In this document: positions 1-6,031 of the stretch, in pieces | Position numbering within the stretch: position 1 is the first letter of the stretch | How the letters are laid out: every line of letters begins with the position of its first letter | Source of the DNA: a bacterium | Lineage (GTDB): Bacteria > UBP7 > UBA6624 | Direction: 5' to 3' | Length of the DNA: 7,520 nt | Assembly: GCA_014384545.1 (NCBI GenBank) | Contig: JACNFQ010000054.1 | Location: 1-7,520, forward strand | Translations under genes and position numbers: made by a program | Notes under the pieces: model-generated | The model's input: the letters and a program-made list of their open reading frames with translations, nothing else | Told to the model about the DNA's origin: nothing | The model's database searches: none

Positions 1-385
1 TGGTGCGAATATTCTTGATACCTGCTGCTTCACACAGTGCCCGCACCGTTGCACCCGCAATGACACCAGTCCCCTGGGTAGCTGGAAGGAGAAGAACAGT
101 GGACGCCCCGTGGCTTGACTTGATCTCATGGGCGATCGTTCCATCTAAAAGCGGCACTCGAAAGACATTCTTCTCAGCCCGTGCCACTGCTTTTCGAATC
201 GCTTGTGGCGTTTGAGTCGCCGTGGCCAAACCAACCCCTACGCGACCTTTCCCATCTCCAACCACAACGAGCGCTGAAAAGCGGAATCTCTTGCCCCCAG
301 CGACGGTCTTTGAAACACGGCGAATCTGGACAACGCGCTCTTGGAACTCCTTCTCTATCTCTTGATGCTTTCGACGTCGTCTCAT
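1..385 (-). CDS. rpsE: 30S ribosomal protein S5, 3' end beyond the window
   Basis: This is the N-terminal 128 residues of S5, a 30S protein near the mRNA entry channel that contributes to decoding accuracy. I translated it by hand from an ATG at 383-385. It contains the S5 signature RVSKTVAGGKRFRFSALVVV (residues 23-42), then GDGKGRVG (43-50), and the second-domain segment GTGVIAGATVRAL (105-117), which correspond to E. coli GDGNGRVG and GTGIIAGGAMRAV. The first part is the double-stranded-RNA-binding-like domain and the second is the ribosomal S5 domain 2-like fold. By comparison with the 167-residue E. coli protein, roughly 40 residues lie off the left edge. The ATG overlaps the L18 stop by one base (TAATG), and GGAG sits 5 bases upstream of it. 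No frame damage is seen. In the usual order L30 (if present) and L15 would follow, outside the window. Confidence 0.97.
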   Translation of the reverse strand, partial: MRRRRKHQEIEKEFQERVVQIRRVSKTVAGGKRFRFSALVVVGDGKGRVGVGLATATQTPQAIRKAVARAEKNVFRVPLLDGTIAHEIKSSHGASTVLLLPATQGTGVIAGATVRALCEAAGIKNIRT

Positions 386-750
386 TAGAACTCCAGATTC
401 TCCCTAGCTCCTTCGGCCAACGCAGCAACCCTTCCGTGGTATTTGTAACCAGACCGATCAAAGACGACCGCCTCAATCCCCATCTCCTTCGCTTGAATAC
501 CCAAGACCTGTCCAACTCGCTTAGCCAGAGCAACTGGTTTTTCACCCTTCCCCGCTTTGGCTACCTCTTTATTCAAAGACGATACACCCAAGAGAGTGAT
601 GCTCCTATTATCATCAATAAGTTGTGCATAGATTGATTGATGGGATCGAAAAATAGAGAGGCGGGGCTTCTCTGCCGTTCCTTTAATTCTCTTCCGGATA
701 CGGTGGTGGCGTGCCAACCGACCCGTTCTACGAAGAAGTGACCGATTCAT
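385..750 (-). CDS. rplR: 50S ribosomal protein L18
   Basis: L18 binds 5S rRNA and, with L5, forms the central protuberance of the large subunit. The 121-residue product is close to the usual length of about 117-120. The basic N-terminus (RRTGRLARHHRIRKRIKGT, residues 7-25) leads into KPRLSIFRSHQSIYAQLIDD (28-47), the classic RNA-binding start of the fold. The C-terminus YHGRVAALAEGARENLEF (104-121) matches the family signature YHGRVxALAxGAREaGLxF. The start ATG overlaps the L6 stop in an ATGA arrangement, and the stop shares one base with the S5 start, so translation of L6, L18 and S5 is probably coupled. No oddity apart from Asn-Leu in place of the common Ala-Gly-Leu near the end. Confidence 0.97.
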   Translation of the reverse strand: MNRSLLRRTGRLARHHRIRKRIKGTAEKPRLSIFRSHQSIYAQLIDDNRSITLLGVSSLNKEVAKAGKGEKPVALAKRVGQVLGIQAKEMGIEAVVFDRSGYKYHGRVAALAEGARENLEF

Positions 751-1277
751 GCTCCCACCGCTCTCCTCTTCTTCTTCGTCATAACAACCCCTTCCCTCCG
801 TAACCCCTGCAGCTTATAGGGCTCCACGGGACGCGTATTCAGGATGGAATCCGTAAAGCCACCTACAACTTGTCGGTCCACTCCTTGAATCTTTATCTTG
901 GAACGCTCAATAGATACATCAACTCCTTCAGGAATCGATAGTTCAATGGGGTGAGAATACCCCACTTTGAGTGAGAGCTTCTTTCCTGATACCGATGCAC
1001 GGTATCCAGGACCTTCCATAATCACCCCCATCTCAAATCCCACACTCAATCCCGTAATCGCATTGGCCAAATGGGCCCTAAAAGTACCAAACATAGCACG
1101 AGGACCCGAGCGGGGCATGGAGACGATCGCCTGCCCCAGAACGACCTCCACGTGCAGATAGTTGGGCATTTCAAGGACGACACTCCCCTTTGACCCCTTT
1201 ACCTCAACCGAAGAATCGGATGGGTGAACCTCTACCCCCAATGGGAGAGAAATCGGACGACGCCCCATTCGGCTCAT
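747..1277 (-). CDS. rplF: 50S ribosomal protein L6
   Basis: L6 lies near the sarcin-ricin loop and factor-binding site of the 50S subunit. The 176-residue length is normal. The start [15 protein letters not shown] (1-15) matches the family N-terminus MSRIGxxPIxxPxGV. The two-repeat alpha-beta fold is represented by GTFRAHLANAITGLSVGFE (64-82), followed by GPGYRASVSGKKLSLKVGYS (89-108) with HPIELSIPEGV directly after. The second-repeat end has RPVEPYK (149-155), but the usual EPYKGKGIRY becomes EPYKLQGLRR here (152-161), followed by a basic tail. The ATG overlaps the S8 stop (ATGA), with GAGG four bases ahead of it inside the S8 C-terminal codons. Identification is secure; the altered C-terminal motif is listed as a finding. 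Confidence 0.97.
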   Translation of the reverse strand: MSRMGRRPISLPLGVEVHPSDSSVEVKGSKGSVVLEMPNYLHVEVVLGQAIVSMPRSGPRAMFGTFRAHLANAITGLSVGFEMGVIMEGPGYRASVSGKKLSLKVGYSHPIELSIPEGVDVSIERSKIKIQGVDRQVVGGFTDSILNTRPVEPYKLQGLRREGVVMTKKKRRAVGA

Positions 1278-1681
1278 AATACCTCTGCCAACACCTCTCC
1301 GCCCAAGCCACGGAGCAACGCATCTCTATCGGTTAGCAATCCCTGAGATGTGGAGATGATTTGGGTACCCAATCCAGCATGGACGGGTTTGATCTCATTC
1401 CTTTTCTTGTACACACGACAGCTCGGCTTTGAAACCCTCTGAATCTTTCGCATTAGGGGGACACGCTTCGTCCCCTCTGATGTATACTTCAACGAGACAT
1501 CAATCGTTCGAAGAGGGATTTCTCCTGAGATAGAGTAATCCCGAATCCACCCCTCTTCCTTCAAGAGTCGGACAATCTCTTCACCCAAACCAAACCAAGG
1601 CAAAGGGACCGTTTCGTGGTTCCTAAGACCCGCATTCCGAATGCGTGTCAAGAGGTCGGCAATGGGATCCGAATGGGTCAC
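1274..1681 (-). CDS. rpsH: 30S ribosomal protein S8, GTG start
   Basis: S8 is a primary 16S rRNA-binding protein (central domain) needed for platform assembly. In E. coli it also represses spc mRNA translation. I choose the GTG at 1679-1681, giving 135 residues beginning [17 protein letters not shown], which fits the usual MTMSDPIADMLTRIRNA. It also makes a GTGA overlap with the S14 stop, like the neighbouring ATGA junctions. A TTG one codon upstream (1682-1684) would add one residue, and the purine-rich AAGGAAGG at 1689-1696 does not decide between them. The C-terminal RNA-binding motif is clear: SKPSCRVY (84-91), [16 protein letters not shown] (103-118) and [11 protein letters not shown] (125-135). 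The protein ends in Leu where many bacteria have an aromatic residue. Confidence 0.96.
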   Translation of the reverse strand: MTHSDPIADLLTRIRNAGLRNHETVPLPWFGLGEEIVRLLKEEGWIRDYSISGEIPLRTIDVSLKYTSEGTKRVPLMRKIQRVSKPSCRVYKKRNEIKPVHAGLGTQIISTSQGLLTDRDALLRGLGGEVLAEVL

Positions 1682-1863
1682 CAAGACGCCTTCCTTACAC
1701 CAGGAATCTCTCCACGATGAGCCATTTCACGGAAGCAAATCCGGCAGACACCAAAGAGACGGATATATCCCCTTGGTCGCCCACACTTAGAACAACGGTG
1801 GTATTTACGCACCTTGAACTTAGGTGTTCTTTTCTGTTTTGCTACCATCGATTTCTTAGCCAT
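1678..1863 (-). CDS. rpsN: 30S ribosomal protein S14, zinc-binding (type Z)
   Basis: S14 sits in the 30S head next to S3 and S19. At 61 residues this is the short form. It carries a four-cysteine zinc ribbon: C24-S-K-C27 and C40-R-I-C43. The surrounding sequence [20 protein letters not shown] and the end [12 protein letters not shown] (50-61) are textbook type Z, as opposed to the roughly 100-residue cysteine-free form of E. coli. The ATG at 1861-1863 lies two bases past the L5 stop and is served by AAGGAG within the last two L5 codons. Its stop overlaps the S8 GTG. The cysteines are intact, so zinc binding is expected. Confidence 0.98.
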   Translation of the reverse strand: MAKKSMVAKQKRTPKFKVRKYHRCSKCGRPRGYIRLFGVCRICFREMAHRGEIPGVRKASW

Positions 1864-1865
1864 AA

Positions 1866-2384
1866 CTACTCCTTGAAAGGAACTCCCAATGCCGTCAGTA
1901 GAGCAAACCCTTCCACATCATTCTTCGCCGTTGTCACTAGGGTAATAGAAAAACCGCGAGGGCGATTCCCAACCTTATCAAAAGGTATTTCAGGAAAAAC
2001 AGACTGCTCTCTCAGAGGAATCGTCATATTTCCCCTACCATCCAATCGCCGGGGCAATCCTCTAAAATCTCTAATACGAGGAATGACGACTCGAATCAAA
2101 CGATCCAAGAATGCACTCATTCTTGAGCCCCGCAATGTCACCATCGCCCCAATGGGGACATCCTCGCGAAGCTTGAAATTAGCGATCGCTTTCCTTGACT
2201 TTGTAATGACCGGTTTCTGCCCCGTGATGATTTCCAAGTGTTCCACCACGGGTCCTAAGAGCTTCTTGTCACCAGAAGCATCTCCCACACCCACATTCAC
2301 TACAATCTTCTCCAACTGAGGCAAAGAGGCAGGATTCCTATCTCCCAAACTCTCAAGCAAGACTTTTTCTAGGGTAGGACTCAT
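1866..2384 (-). CDS. rplE: 50S ribosomal protein L5
   Basis: L5 binds 5S rRNA and the P-site tRNA elbow in the central protuberance. I start it at the ATG at 2382-2384, giving 172 residues; the open frame continues upstream to 2609, but that part is only the other reading of L24. The ATG overlaps the L24 stop by one base (TGATG) and AAGGGTG lies 7 bases ahead. Family motifs are [16 protein letters not shown] (21-36), [20 protein letters not shown] (53-72), [12 protein letters not shown] (75-86), [13 protein letters not shown] (107-119), FPEIPFDKV (130-138) and ITLVTTAKN (147-155), ending GVPFKE. The N-terminal arm before LEKIVVN is about 7 residues shorter than the usual form of about 180 residues. 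No start codon upstream would restore it. Confidence 0.96.
   Translation of the reverse strand: MSPTLEKVLLESLGDRNPASLPQLEKIVVNVGVGDASGDKKLLGPVVEHLEIITGQKPVITKSRKAIANFKLREDVPIGAMVTLRGSRMSAFLDRLIRVVIPRIRDFRGLPRRLDGRGNMTIPLREQSVFPEIPFDKVGNRPRGFSITLVTTAKNDVEGFALLTALGVPFKE
1869..1874 (-). promoter_or_regulatory. Ribosome binding site of rpsN (AAGGAG)
   Basis: AAGGAG is 5 bases upstream of the S14 ATG and doubles as the last two sense codons (Lys-Glu) of L5, just ahead of its TAG stop. Confidence 0.85.
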
Positions 2385-2695
2385 CAGAATGCACCCTTGG
2401 ACTTCTTTGAATACCGCTCTCTCTTTCCATCCTTCCCCAACTTGAACAGGACGCGCGTCGCTTCCCCTTTCGGATCGACAGGCATCAAGTTTGAGAGATG
2501 GATAGAACCAGAGACCTCCTCCGTTCCTCCCTTTCCCGATTGAGGATCTTTCTTTAGGTGGCGTGTCAGCAACGCCAGCCCTTTCACAACAGCTCGTTCC
2601 CGAGCCCAATCAATCCTTGCCACCTCACCTTCACGACCTTTGTCGTTTCCGGCAATGACACGCACCTTGTCGCCCACACGAATACGGACGCCCAT
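2384..2695 (-). CDS. rplX: 50S ribosomal protein L24
   Basis: L24 initiates 50S assembly at the 5' domain of 23S rRNA and sits near the tunnel exit. The 103-residue length is normal. The KOW motif is at the N-terminus: [19 protein letters not shown] (7-25). The typical central segment [15 protein letters not shown] (63-77) follows, corresponding to the family's xPIHxSNVxxxDP. The C-terminus is basic ([11 protein letters not shown]). The ATG overlaps the L14 stop by one base (TGATG) and is preceded by a strong GGAGGTG five bases upstream, inside the last L14 codons. L14, L24 and L5 are therefore likely translated in coupled fashion. Confidence 0.97.
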   Translation of the reverse strand: MGVRIRVGDKVRVIAGNDKGREGEVARIDWARERAVVKGLALLTRHLKKDPQSGKGGTEEVSGSIHLSNLMPVDPKGEATRVLFKLGKDGKRERYSKKSKGAF

Positions 2696-3063
2696 CAGAG
2701 CACCTCCGGAGCCAAAGAGATAATCTTGGCATAGGCCTTATGTCTCAACTCCCGCGCCACGGGTCCAAAAATACGAGTCCCCAAAGGAGACCCATCTTCT
2801 TGGATAATAACGACAGCGTTGTCATCAAACCGAACGTGAGATCCATCTTTCCGAAGGACAGGAGAAACAGTACGCACGACGACGGCGCGCACAATCTCCT
2901 TTTTGGACACCAACCCCCCTGGCAAAGCAGCTTTCACCGAACAGACAATCAAGTCGCCCACTCGAGCGATTTTCCGTCCCGAACCACCCAAGACACGAAT
3001 ACACAACAACCGTCGTGCTCCGCTGTTGTCAGCACAGGTCAGCATAGATTCTTGCTGAATCAT
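2695..3063 (-). CDS. rplN: 50S ribosomal protein L14
   Basis: L14 lies on the 50S interface, contacts 16S rRNA through bridge B8, and is the docking site of the silencing factor RsfS. At 122 residues it is essentially the standard length (E. coli 123). Motifs are [19 protein letters not shown] (1-19), [14 protein letters not shown] (52-65), [20 protein letters not shown] (74-93), the signature [13 protein letters not shown] (95-107) and the terminal [10 protein letters not shown]. The ATG lies four bases after the S17 stop (TAG), with AGGA four bases upstream. In E. coli this junction is where the separate spc operon begins, but here the gap is too small for a promoter. Confidence 0.98.
   Translation of the reverse strand: MIQQESMLTCADNSGARRLLCIRVLGGSGRKIARVGDLIVCSVKAALPGGLVSKKEIVRAVVVRTVSPVLRKDGSHVRFDDNAVVIIQEDGSPLGTRIFGPVARELRHKAYAKIISLAPEVL
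2701..2707 (-). promoter_or_regulatory. Ribosome binding site of rplX (GGAGGTG)
   Basis: GGAGGTG is 5 bases upstream of the L24 ATG and is read as part of the final Pro-Glu-Val-Leu codons of L14. It is a strong anti-16S match at ideal spacing. Confidence 0.85.
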
Positions 3064-3067
3064 CGTC

Positions 3068-3304
3068 CTACTTGATTACCTTCGTCAAAATATATCTCTT
3101 CCGCTTACTTATGGGGTTGCAAGAAACCATCTCCACATCATCCCCAACCCGAGCTTCTCCGTCGGGGTCATGGACCAAAAAGGACTTACTTCTCATCATT
3201 CTCTTTTGGTAAAGGGGATGGACCGTTTCTCTCTCTACCTTTACCCGCAAAGTATCCTTACCAGCAATACCAACGACCACACCAAGAAGAACCTGTTTCG
3301 TCAC
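3068..3304 (-). CDS. rpsQ: 30S ribosomal protein S17, GTG start
   Basis: S17 is a primary binding protein for the 5' domain of 16S rRNA, with an OB fold. The product is 78 residues, slightly short but within range. The frame opens at GTG (3302-3304), which overlaps the L29 stop as GTGA, and AGGGG lies just ahead. Recognisable parts are [20 protein letters not shown] (19-38) followed by SKSFLVHDP, then [20 protein letters not shown] (53-72), matching the family VGDxVxIxExRPLSKxKRW. The common N-terminal SDKMDKTVVV is replaced by AGKDTLRV, so the usual Asp-Lys-Thr motif is altered. The stop is TAG, four bases before L14. Confidence 0.96.
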   Translation of the reverse strand: MTKQVLLGVVVGIAGKDTLRVKVERETVHPLYQKRMMRSKSFLVHDPDGEARVGDDVEMVSCNPISKRKRYILTKVIK

Positions 3305-3492
3305 GATCCCCTAACCCCCATTTCGGTCTTTGCTCTTGCGATTCGCTTCCTAATATCCTGAATCCTTCCGGCAGGGAAGGTGCCTCGGAAAGCACCATCA
3401 AAGCGAATATCCACCAACTCTCGCCTGAGTTTCTTCACTTCAGTCGATAACGCACCCATACTCATTCCCTTGATATCGGCATCTTTGCTCAT
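3301..3492 (-). CDS. rpmC: 50S ribosomal protein L29
   Basis: L29 is a small two-helix protein at the tunnel exit beside L23, part of the platform used by signal recognition particle and chaperones. I choose ATG at 3490-3492, giving 63 residues; it overlaps the L16 stop as ATGA and has GGGGAG 9 bases upstream. A TTG two codons earlier (3496-3498) would leave only 3 bases to that site. The characteristic segment is LSTEVKKLRRELVDIRFD (15-32), corresponding to the family's ELRKELFNLRFQ region, then RIQDIRKRIARAKTEM (43-58), the second helix with the R-x-x-R-R/K-x-I-A-R pattern. Helix-turn-helix composition and position between L16 and S17 make the call firm despite the short length. Confidence 0.95.
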   Translation of the reverse strand: MSKDADIKGMSMGALSTEVKKLRRELVDIRFDGAFRGTFPAGRIQDIRKRIARAKTEMGVRGS

Positions 3493-3926
3493 CGCCAAGG
3501 TCTCCCCTCATGGGTCGCCAAAGTGACGACATCTACAGGAATACTCAACTTGTGCCGAACCTTACTTAGTGCGTTCTTCGCAATCTCCCGAGGAACTCCA
3601 GCCACTTCAAAGAGGATTTGCCCCCTTCGGATGCGCGCTTCATACCGATCCACAGCACCTTTCCCCTTCCCCATTCTTGTTTCTAAGGGGTGTTTCGTAA
3701 CGGGCAAGTGTGGGAAGACGCGAATCCATAGTTTGCCACGATCGCCAATGCGCCGACGAATCAAGACACGTACGGCTTCAATCTGCCGACTGGTCATCCG
3801 TCCATTTCCTGCAGCTCGAACACCAAACTCACCCAAGGAAAGGTGGTTCCCCCGGAGGGCCTTTCCTCGGTTCCGTCCCCGGTGGGCCTTATGGTACTTC
3901 GTTCGTTTTGGTTGGAGGAGTGGCAT
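3489..3926 (-). CDS. rplP: 50S ribosomal protein L16
   Basis: L16 helps organise the A-site region of the 50S subunit and is a late assembly protein. The 145 residues are a little longer than the usual 136-144. Motifs are PKRTKYHKAHRGRNRGKALR (6-25), GEFGVRAAGNGRMTSRQIEA (32-51), GKLWIRVFPHLPVTKHPLET (64-83), the invariant RMGKGKG (84-90), and GQILFEVAGVP (102-112). R84 of RMGKGKG corresponds to the Arg hydroxylated in E. coli L16. The extra length is a short C-terminal tail after HKLSIPVDVV. The ATG shares one base with the S3 stop (TAATG), with GGGAG 11 bases upstream, and the stop overlaps the L29 start. Confidence 0.98.
   Translation of the reverse strand: MPLLQPKRTKYHKAHRGRNRGKALRGNHLSLGEFGVRAAGNGRMTSRQIEAVRVLIRRRIGDRGKLWIRVFPHLPVTKHPLETRMGKGKGAVDRYEARIRRGQILFEVAGVPREIAKNALSKVRHKLSIPVDVVTLATHEGRPWR
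3502..3507 (-). promoter_or_regulatory. Ribosome binding site of rpmC (GGGGAG)
   Basis: GGGGAG is 9 bases upstream of the ATG at 3490-3492 and only 3 bases from the alternative TTG at 3496-3498, so it favours the ATG start of L29. It lies within L16 coding sequence. Confidence 0.65.
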
Positions 3927-4594
3927 TAGCTATCAAGCTCCCGATGAATCCAGACTTTGATTCCGATAGCACCATACTTTGTGCGTGCTTCAGCAAAACC
4001 ATAATCGACATTGGCGCGCAATGTATGTCTGGGTACCGAACCCTCACTAAACTTGAGCGTTCGAGCAATCTCTCTACCATCAATCCGACCCGCCACCTCC
4101 ACACGACAACCATGCGCCCCACCCGCCAAGGCAGCCTCTACAGCGCGACGGGCAATGCGACGCACCTGACGACGATTTTCCACTTGTCTACGGATATTAT
4201 CCGCCACAACATTCGCGTAGATATCTCCATCTCTAATCTCAACAGCCTTGATAGCGATACGCTGATTAGGGAGAAGCCTCTTGAGGGTTCTTACGGTCTT
4301 GTTGATGTTCTCCCCTCCTTTCCCTATCAAAGCACCCGGTCGTGCCGTATGGACACTCACTTCCACAGAGTCTGGACCGATGTTGTTCACTTGCCTCGAA
4401 ATAACAACCTCTTGAACTGCAGCGTCCAAGTGCCGTTTTGCGATCGTCTCTCGGATGATATGGTCAGCCTCTATCAAGCGAGAATAATCCCCAAGACGTG
4501 AGGGGAACCAGGTTGCGTTCCACTCCCGTCTCGTTCCTGAAGAAGGATGGTAAACACCCACCCTAAATCCATTTGGATGAATCTTGTTTCCCAT
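3926..4594 (-). CDS. rpsC: 30S ribosomal protein S3
   Basis: S3 lines the mRNA entry tunnel and, with S4 and S5, contributes to unwinding of structured mRNA. The 222-residue protein starts MGNKIHPNGFRVGV (1-14). A type 2 KH domain carries the GxxG loop in PGALIGKGGENI (86-97). The C-terminal domain has GRIDGREIARTLKFSEGSVP (169-188) and ends YGAIGIKVWIHRELDS (207-222). R145, R146 and R149 line up with E. coli R131, R132 and K135, residues linked to the ribosomal helicase activity, so the basic patch is kept. The usual LGGAEIARTEWYxEG is altered. The long basic tail of some S3 proteins is absent. ATG overlaps the L22 stop by one base (TAATG), with GGGAG 7 bases ahead. Confidence 0.98.
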   Translation of the reverse strand: MGNKIHPNGFRVGVYHPSSGTRREWNATWFPSRLGDYSRLIEADHIIRETIAKRHLDAAVQEVVISRQVNNIGPDSVEVSVHTARPGALIGKGGENINKTVRTLKRLLPNQRIAIKAVEIRDGDIYANVVADNIRRQVENRRQVRRIARRAVEAALAGGAHGCRVEVAGRIDGREIARTLKFSEGSVPRHTLRANVDYGFAEARTKYGAIGIKVWIHRELDS

Positions 4595-4938
4595 TACATC
4601 TCTCCCAAGGTGACACTCACGAATGCGGTAGCTCGTCTGTAAGGATGAGCATTTCCACGGGGTTGAGGTCTAAAACGGCGCCACCGTGCCGCCGACCCCA
4701 CCTCAACACGAGAAACGACGAGACCACCCGAAGGAATCTCAAGGTTGTGTTCCGCGTTATGGGCAGCTTCCTTGATCAACACCAAAAGGAGATCACTGGC
4801 GCGATCCTTTCGTGCTTCCAAAGCAGAAATCGCATCAAATAGAGGCAGATTCCTGACAATCAAAGCGACACGCCCCATCTTCTGGGGAGAAACGCGCATC
4901 CCCACGCGCTTGGCTGTTGTTTTTTCAAGAAGAGCCAT
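4594..4938 (-). CDS. rplV: 50S ribosomal protein L22
   Basis: L22 binds 23S rRNA and sends a beta-hairpin into the nascent peptide tunnel, where it helps form the constriction with L4. The 114 residues are normal length. RVGMRVSPQKMGRVALIVRN (11-30) corresponds to the family's lRxSPxKxrLVadlIRG. ASDLLLVLIKEAAHNAEHNL (47-66) is the conserved helix, and the hairpin is ARWRRFRPQPRGNAHPYRR (84-102). The end, ATAFVSVTL, replaces the common RTSHITVVL. The ATG lies two bases beyond the S19 TAG stop, and the sequence GAGTAGGA just ahead is the only ribosome-binding candidate. The TAA stop shares a base with the S3 start. Confidence 0.96.
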   Translation of the reverse strand: MALLEKTTAKRVGMRVSPQKMGRVALIVRNLPLFDAISALEARKDRASDLLLVLIKEAAHNAEHNLEIPSGGLVVSRVEVGSAARWRRFRPQPRGNAHPYRRATAFVSVTLGEM

Positions 4939-4940
4939 TC

Positions 4941-5204
4941 CTACTCAACATCCTTTTTCTTGCGATGTCCTGTAAACCGCCGGGTTGGTGCAAACTCCCC
5001 CAATCGATGACCCACCATAGCTTCGCTGATCCTAATGGTATCAAACCGGCGCCCATTGTGGACTTCAAAGACCATCCCCACCATCTCAGGGTGAATCACA
5101 GAACGGCGAGACCAAGTTCGAATAGCCTTTCCTGTAGAAGCCTTCTTCTCTCGCAGAATCTTCTTGACAAGACTAGGCTGAATATAGGGATCTTTCTTGC
5201 TCAT
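4941..5204 (-). CDS. rpsS: 30S ribosomal protein S19
   Basis: S19 is in the 30S head, forming a bridge to the 50S subunit with S13. I start it at ATG 5202-5204 (87 residues), overlapping the L2 stop as ATGA; the frame is open to 5291, but those codons are the shadow of the L2 C-terminus and offer no closer start codon. Diagnostic sequence: IRTWSRRSVIHPEMVGMVFE (28-47), VHNGRRF (48-54), then EAMVGHRLGEFAPTRRFTGH (61-80), nearly identical to the family MVGHKLGEFAPTRTFRGH. The N-terminus MSKKDPYIQPSL is about three residues shorter than the usual RSLKKGPFV form and has Asp for the Gly of KKGP. Confidence 0.97.
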   Translation of the reverse strand: MSKKDPYIQPSLVKKILREKKASTGKAIRTWSRRSVIHPEMVGMVFEVHNGRRFDTIRISEAMVGHRLGEFAPTRRFTGHRKKKDVE

Positions 5205-6031
5205 CGCCTTCTTGCTCTCCTTGACCGAACGATATGTTGATCGCTGGGCTTCTCTTTTCTCGTACGAGGACCTCGTGCCACCTTCCCCCAAGGCGTCCGC
5301 AGTATCTTCCCCTTGCTACGCCCTTCACCCCCACCATTGGGATGATCCACAGGGTTCATGATCAACCCACGCACAGAGGGTCTCTTTCCCTTCCAGCGAT
5401 TGCGCCCCGCTTTCCCAATCTTCTCTAGGTTGTGCTCCGTATTGGACACTCTGCCAACCGATGCCCAACACTCAATAGGAAGGCGCCTTAGTTCTCCACT
5501 AGGCAATTGGAGGACGGCCCACCTCCCCTCCTTGTTTTTCAAGATCGCATGGGAGCCTGCACTTCGAGCCAAAATCCCACCCTGCCCAGGTCGAAGTTCC
5601 ACAGCATAGACAAACGAACCAGCACGAATAGACCGCAAAGGCATCGCATTTCCTGGCTTGTTAGGGACCTTCTCTCCCGCAATCACCTCATCCCCTGCCT
5701 TCAAACCTGTGGGAGCAAGAATATACCTCTTTTCGCCATCAAGATAAGAAATGAGAGCGATAAAGGCGGTTCGATTGGGGTCGTATTCAATCTGAACGAC
5801 ACGACCGGGAACGTCCCTCTTTGTGCGGCGGAAGTCAATGGATCGATACGACCTCTTATGTCCCCCACCACGATGACGGACGGTGATTTTCCCTTGAGCG
5901 TTCCTTCCCGCAGACTTGCTCGCGCCCTTCCGCAACCCCTTGCCGCCAGGCTTTTTCGCCAAATCCGAGCGCACAACCAAAGCGGTTCCACGGCGAGAAG
6001 GATTCGTTGGATTGTATCTTCGAATGACCAT
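5201..6031 (-). CDS. rplB: 50S ribosomal protein L2
   Basis: L2 is one of the most conserved ribosomal proteins, required for subunit association and close to the peptidyl transferase centre. At 276 residues it matches the family (E. coli 273). Visible blocks are GKITVRHRGGGHKRSYRSID (47-66), VVQIEYDPNRTAFIAL (78-93), GEKRYILAP (99-107), ELRPGQGGILARSAGSHA (145-162), LPSGELR (176-182), IGKAGRNRW (205-213) and RGLIMNPVDHPNGGGEG (221-237). The last differs from the usual HPHGGGEG by Asn at residue 232; the neighbouring His230, equivalent to the functionally important His229 of mature E. coli L2, is kept. The tail is very basic. ATG overlaps the L23 TAA by one base. Confidence 0.99.
   Translation of the reverse strand: MVIRRYNPTNPSRRGTALVVRSDLAKKPGGKGLRKGASKSAGRNAQGKITVRHRGGGHKRSYRSIDFRRTKRDVPGRVVQIEYDPNRTAFIALISYLDGEKRYILAPTGLKAGDEVIAGEKVPNKPGNAMPLRSIRAGSFVYAVELRPGQGGILARSAGSHAILKNKEGRWAVLQLPSGELRRLPIECWASVGRVSNTEHNLEKIGKAGRNRWKGKRPSVRGLIMNPVDHPNGGGEGRSKGKILRTPWGKVARGPRTRKEKPSDQHIVRSRRARRR

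Noticed and set aside
1632-1644. Short palindrome GCATTCCGAATGC in the 5' part of the S8 gene, considered as a hairpin.
   Set aside because: The stem is at most 5 base pairs with a tiny loop, no U-tract follows, and the bases encode the conserved S8 segment TRIRNAG.
1645-2319. A 224-codon open frame on the plus strand, antisense to S14 and L5.
   Set aside because: The opposite strand holds two unmistakable ribosomal protein genes. The antisense product has no family resemblance I can see.
2385-2609. Upstream extension of the L5 frame, which would give a 247-residue protein.
   Set aside because: The extra codons are the alternative reading of L24, and L5 homologues have only a short arm before LEKIVVN. 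The TGATG overlap with AAGGGTG ahead fixes the start at 2384.
3085-3095. TATATT on the minus strand at the end of rpsQ, considered as the -10 of an spc-like promoter before rplN.
   Set aside because: No -35 match is present at 16-18 bases; the nearest TTGCAA is 22 bases away. The AT-rich run is explained by codons for the S17 C-terminus.
3710-4501. A 263-codon open frame on the plus strand, antisense to L16 and S3.
   Set aside because: It covers well-conserved rpsC and rplP in the opposite direction, has no recognisable domain, and has no promoter or ribosome binding context of its own. It is most likely a by-product of the codon composition of the real genes.
5164-5188. TTGACA followed by TATAGG on the plus strand within S19.
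   Set aside because: The spacing is only 13 bases and it would drive antisense transcription into L2. It is best seen as a chance match.
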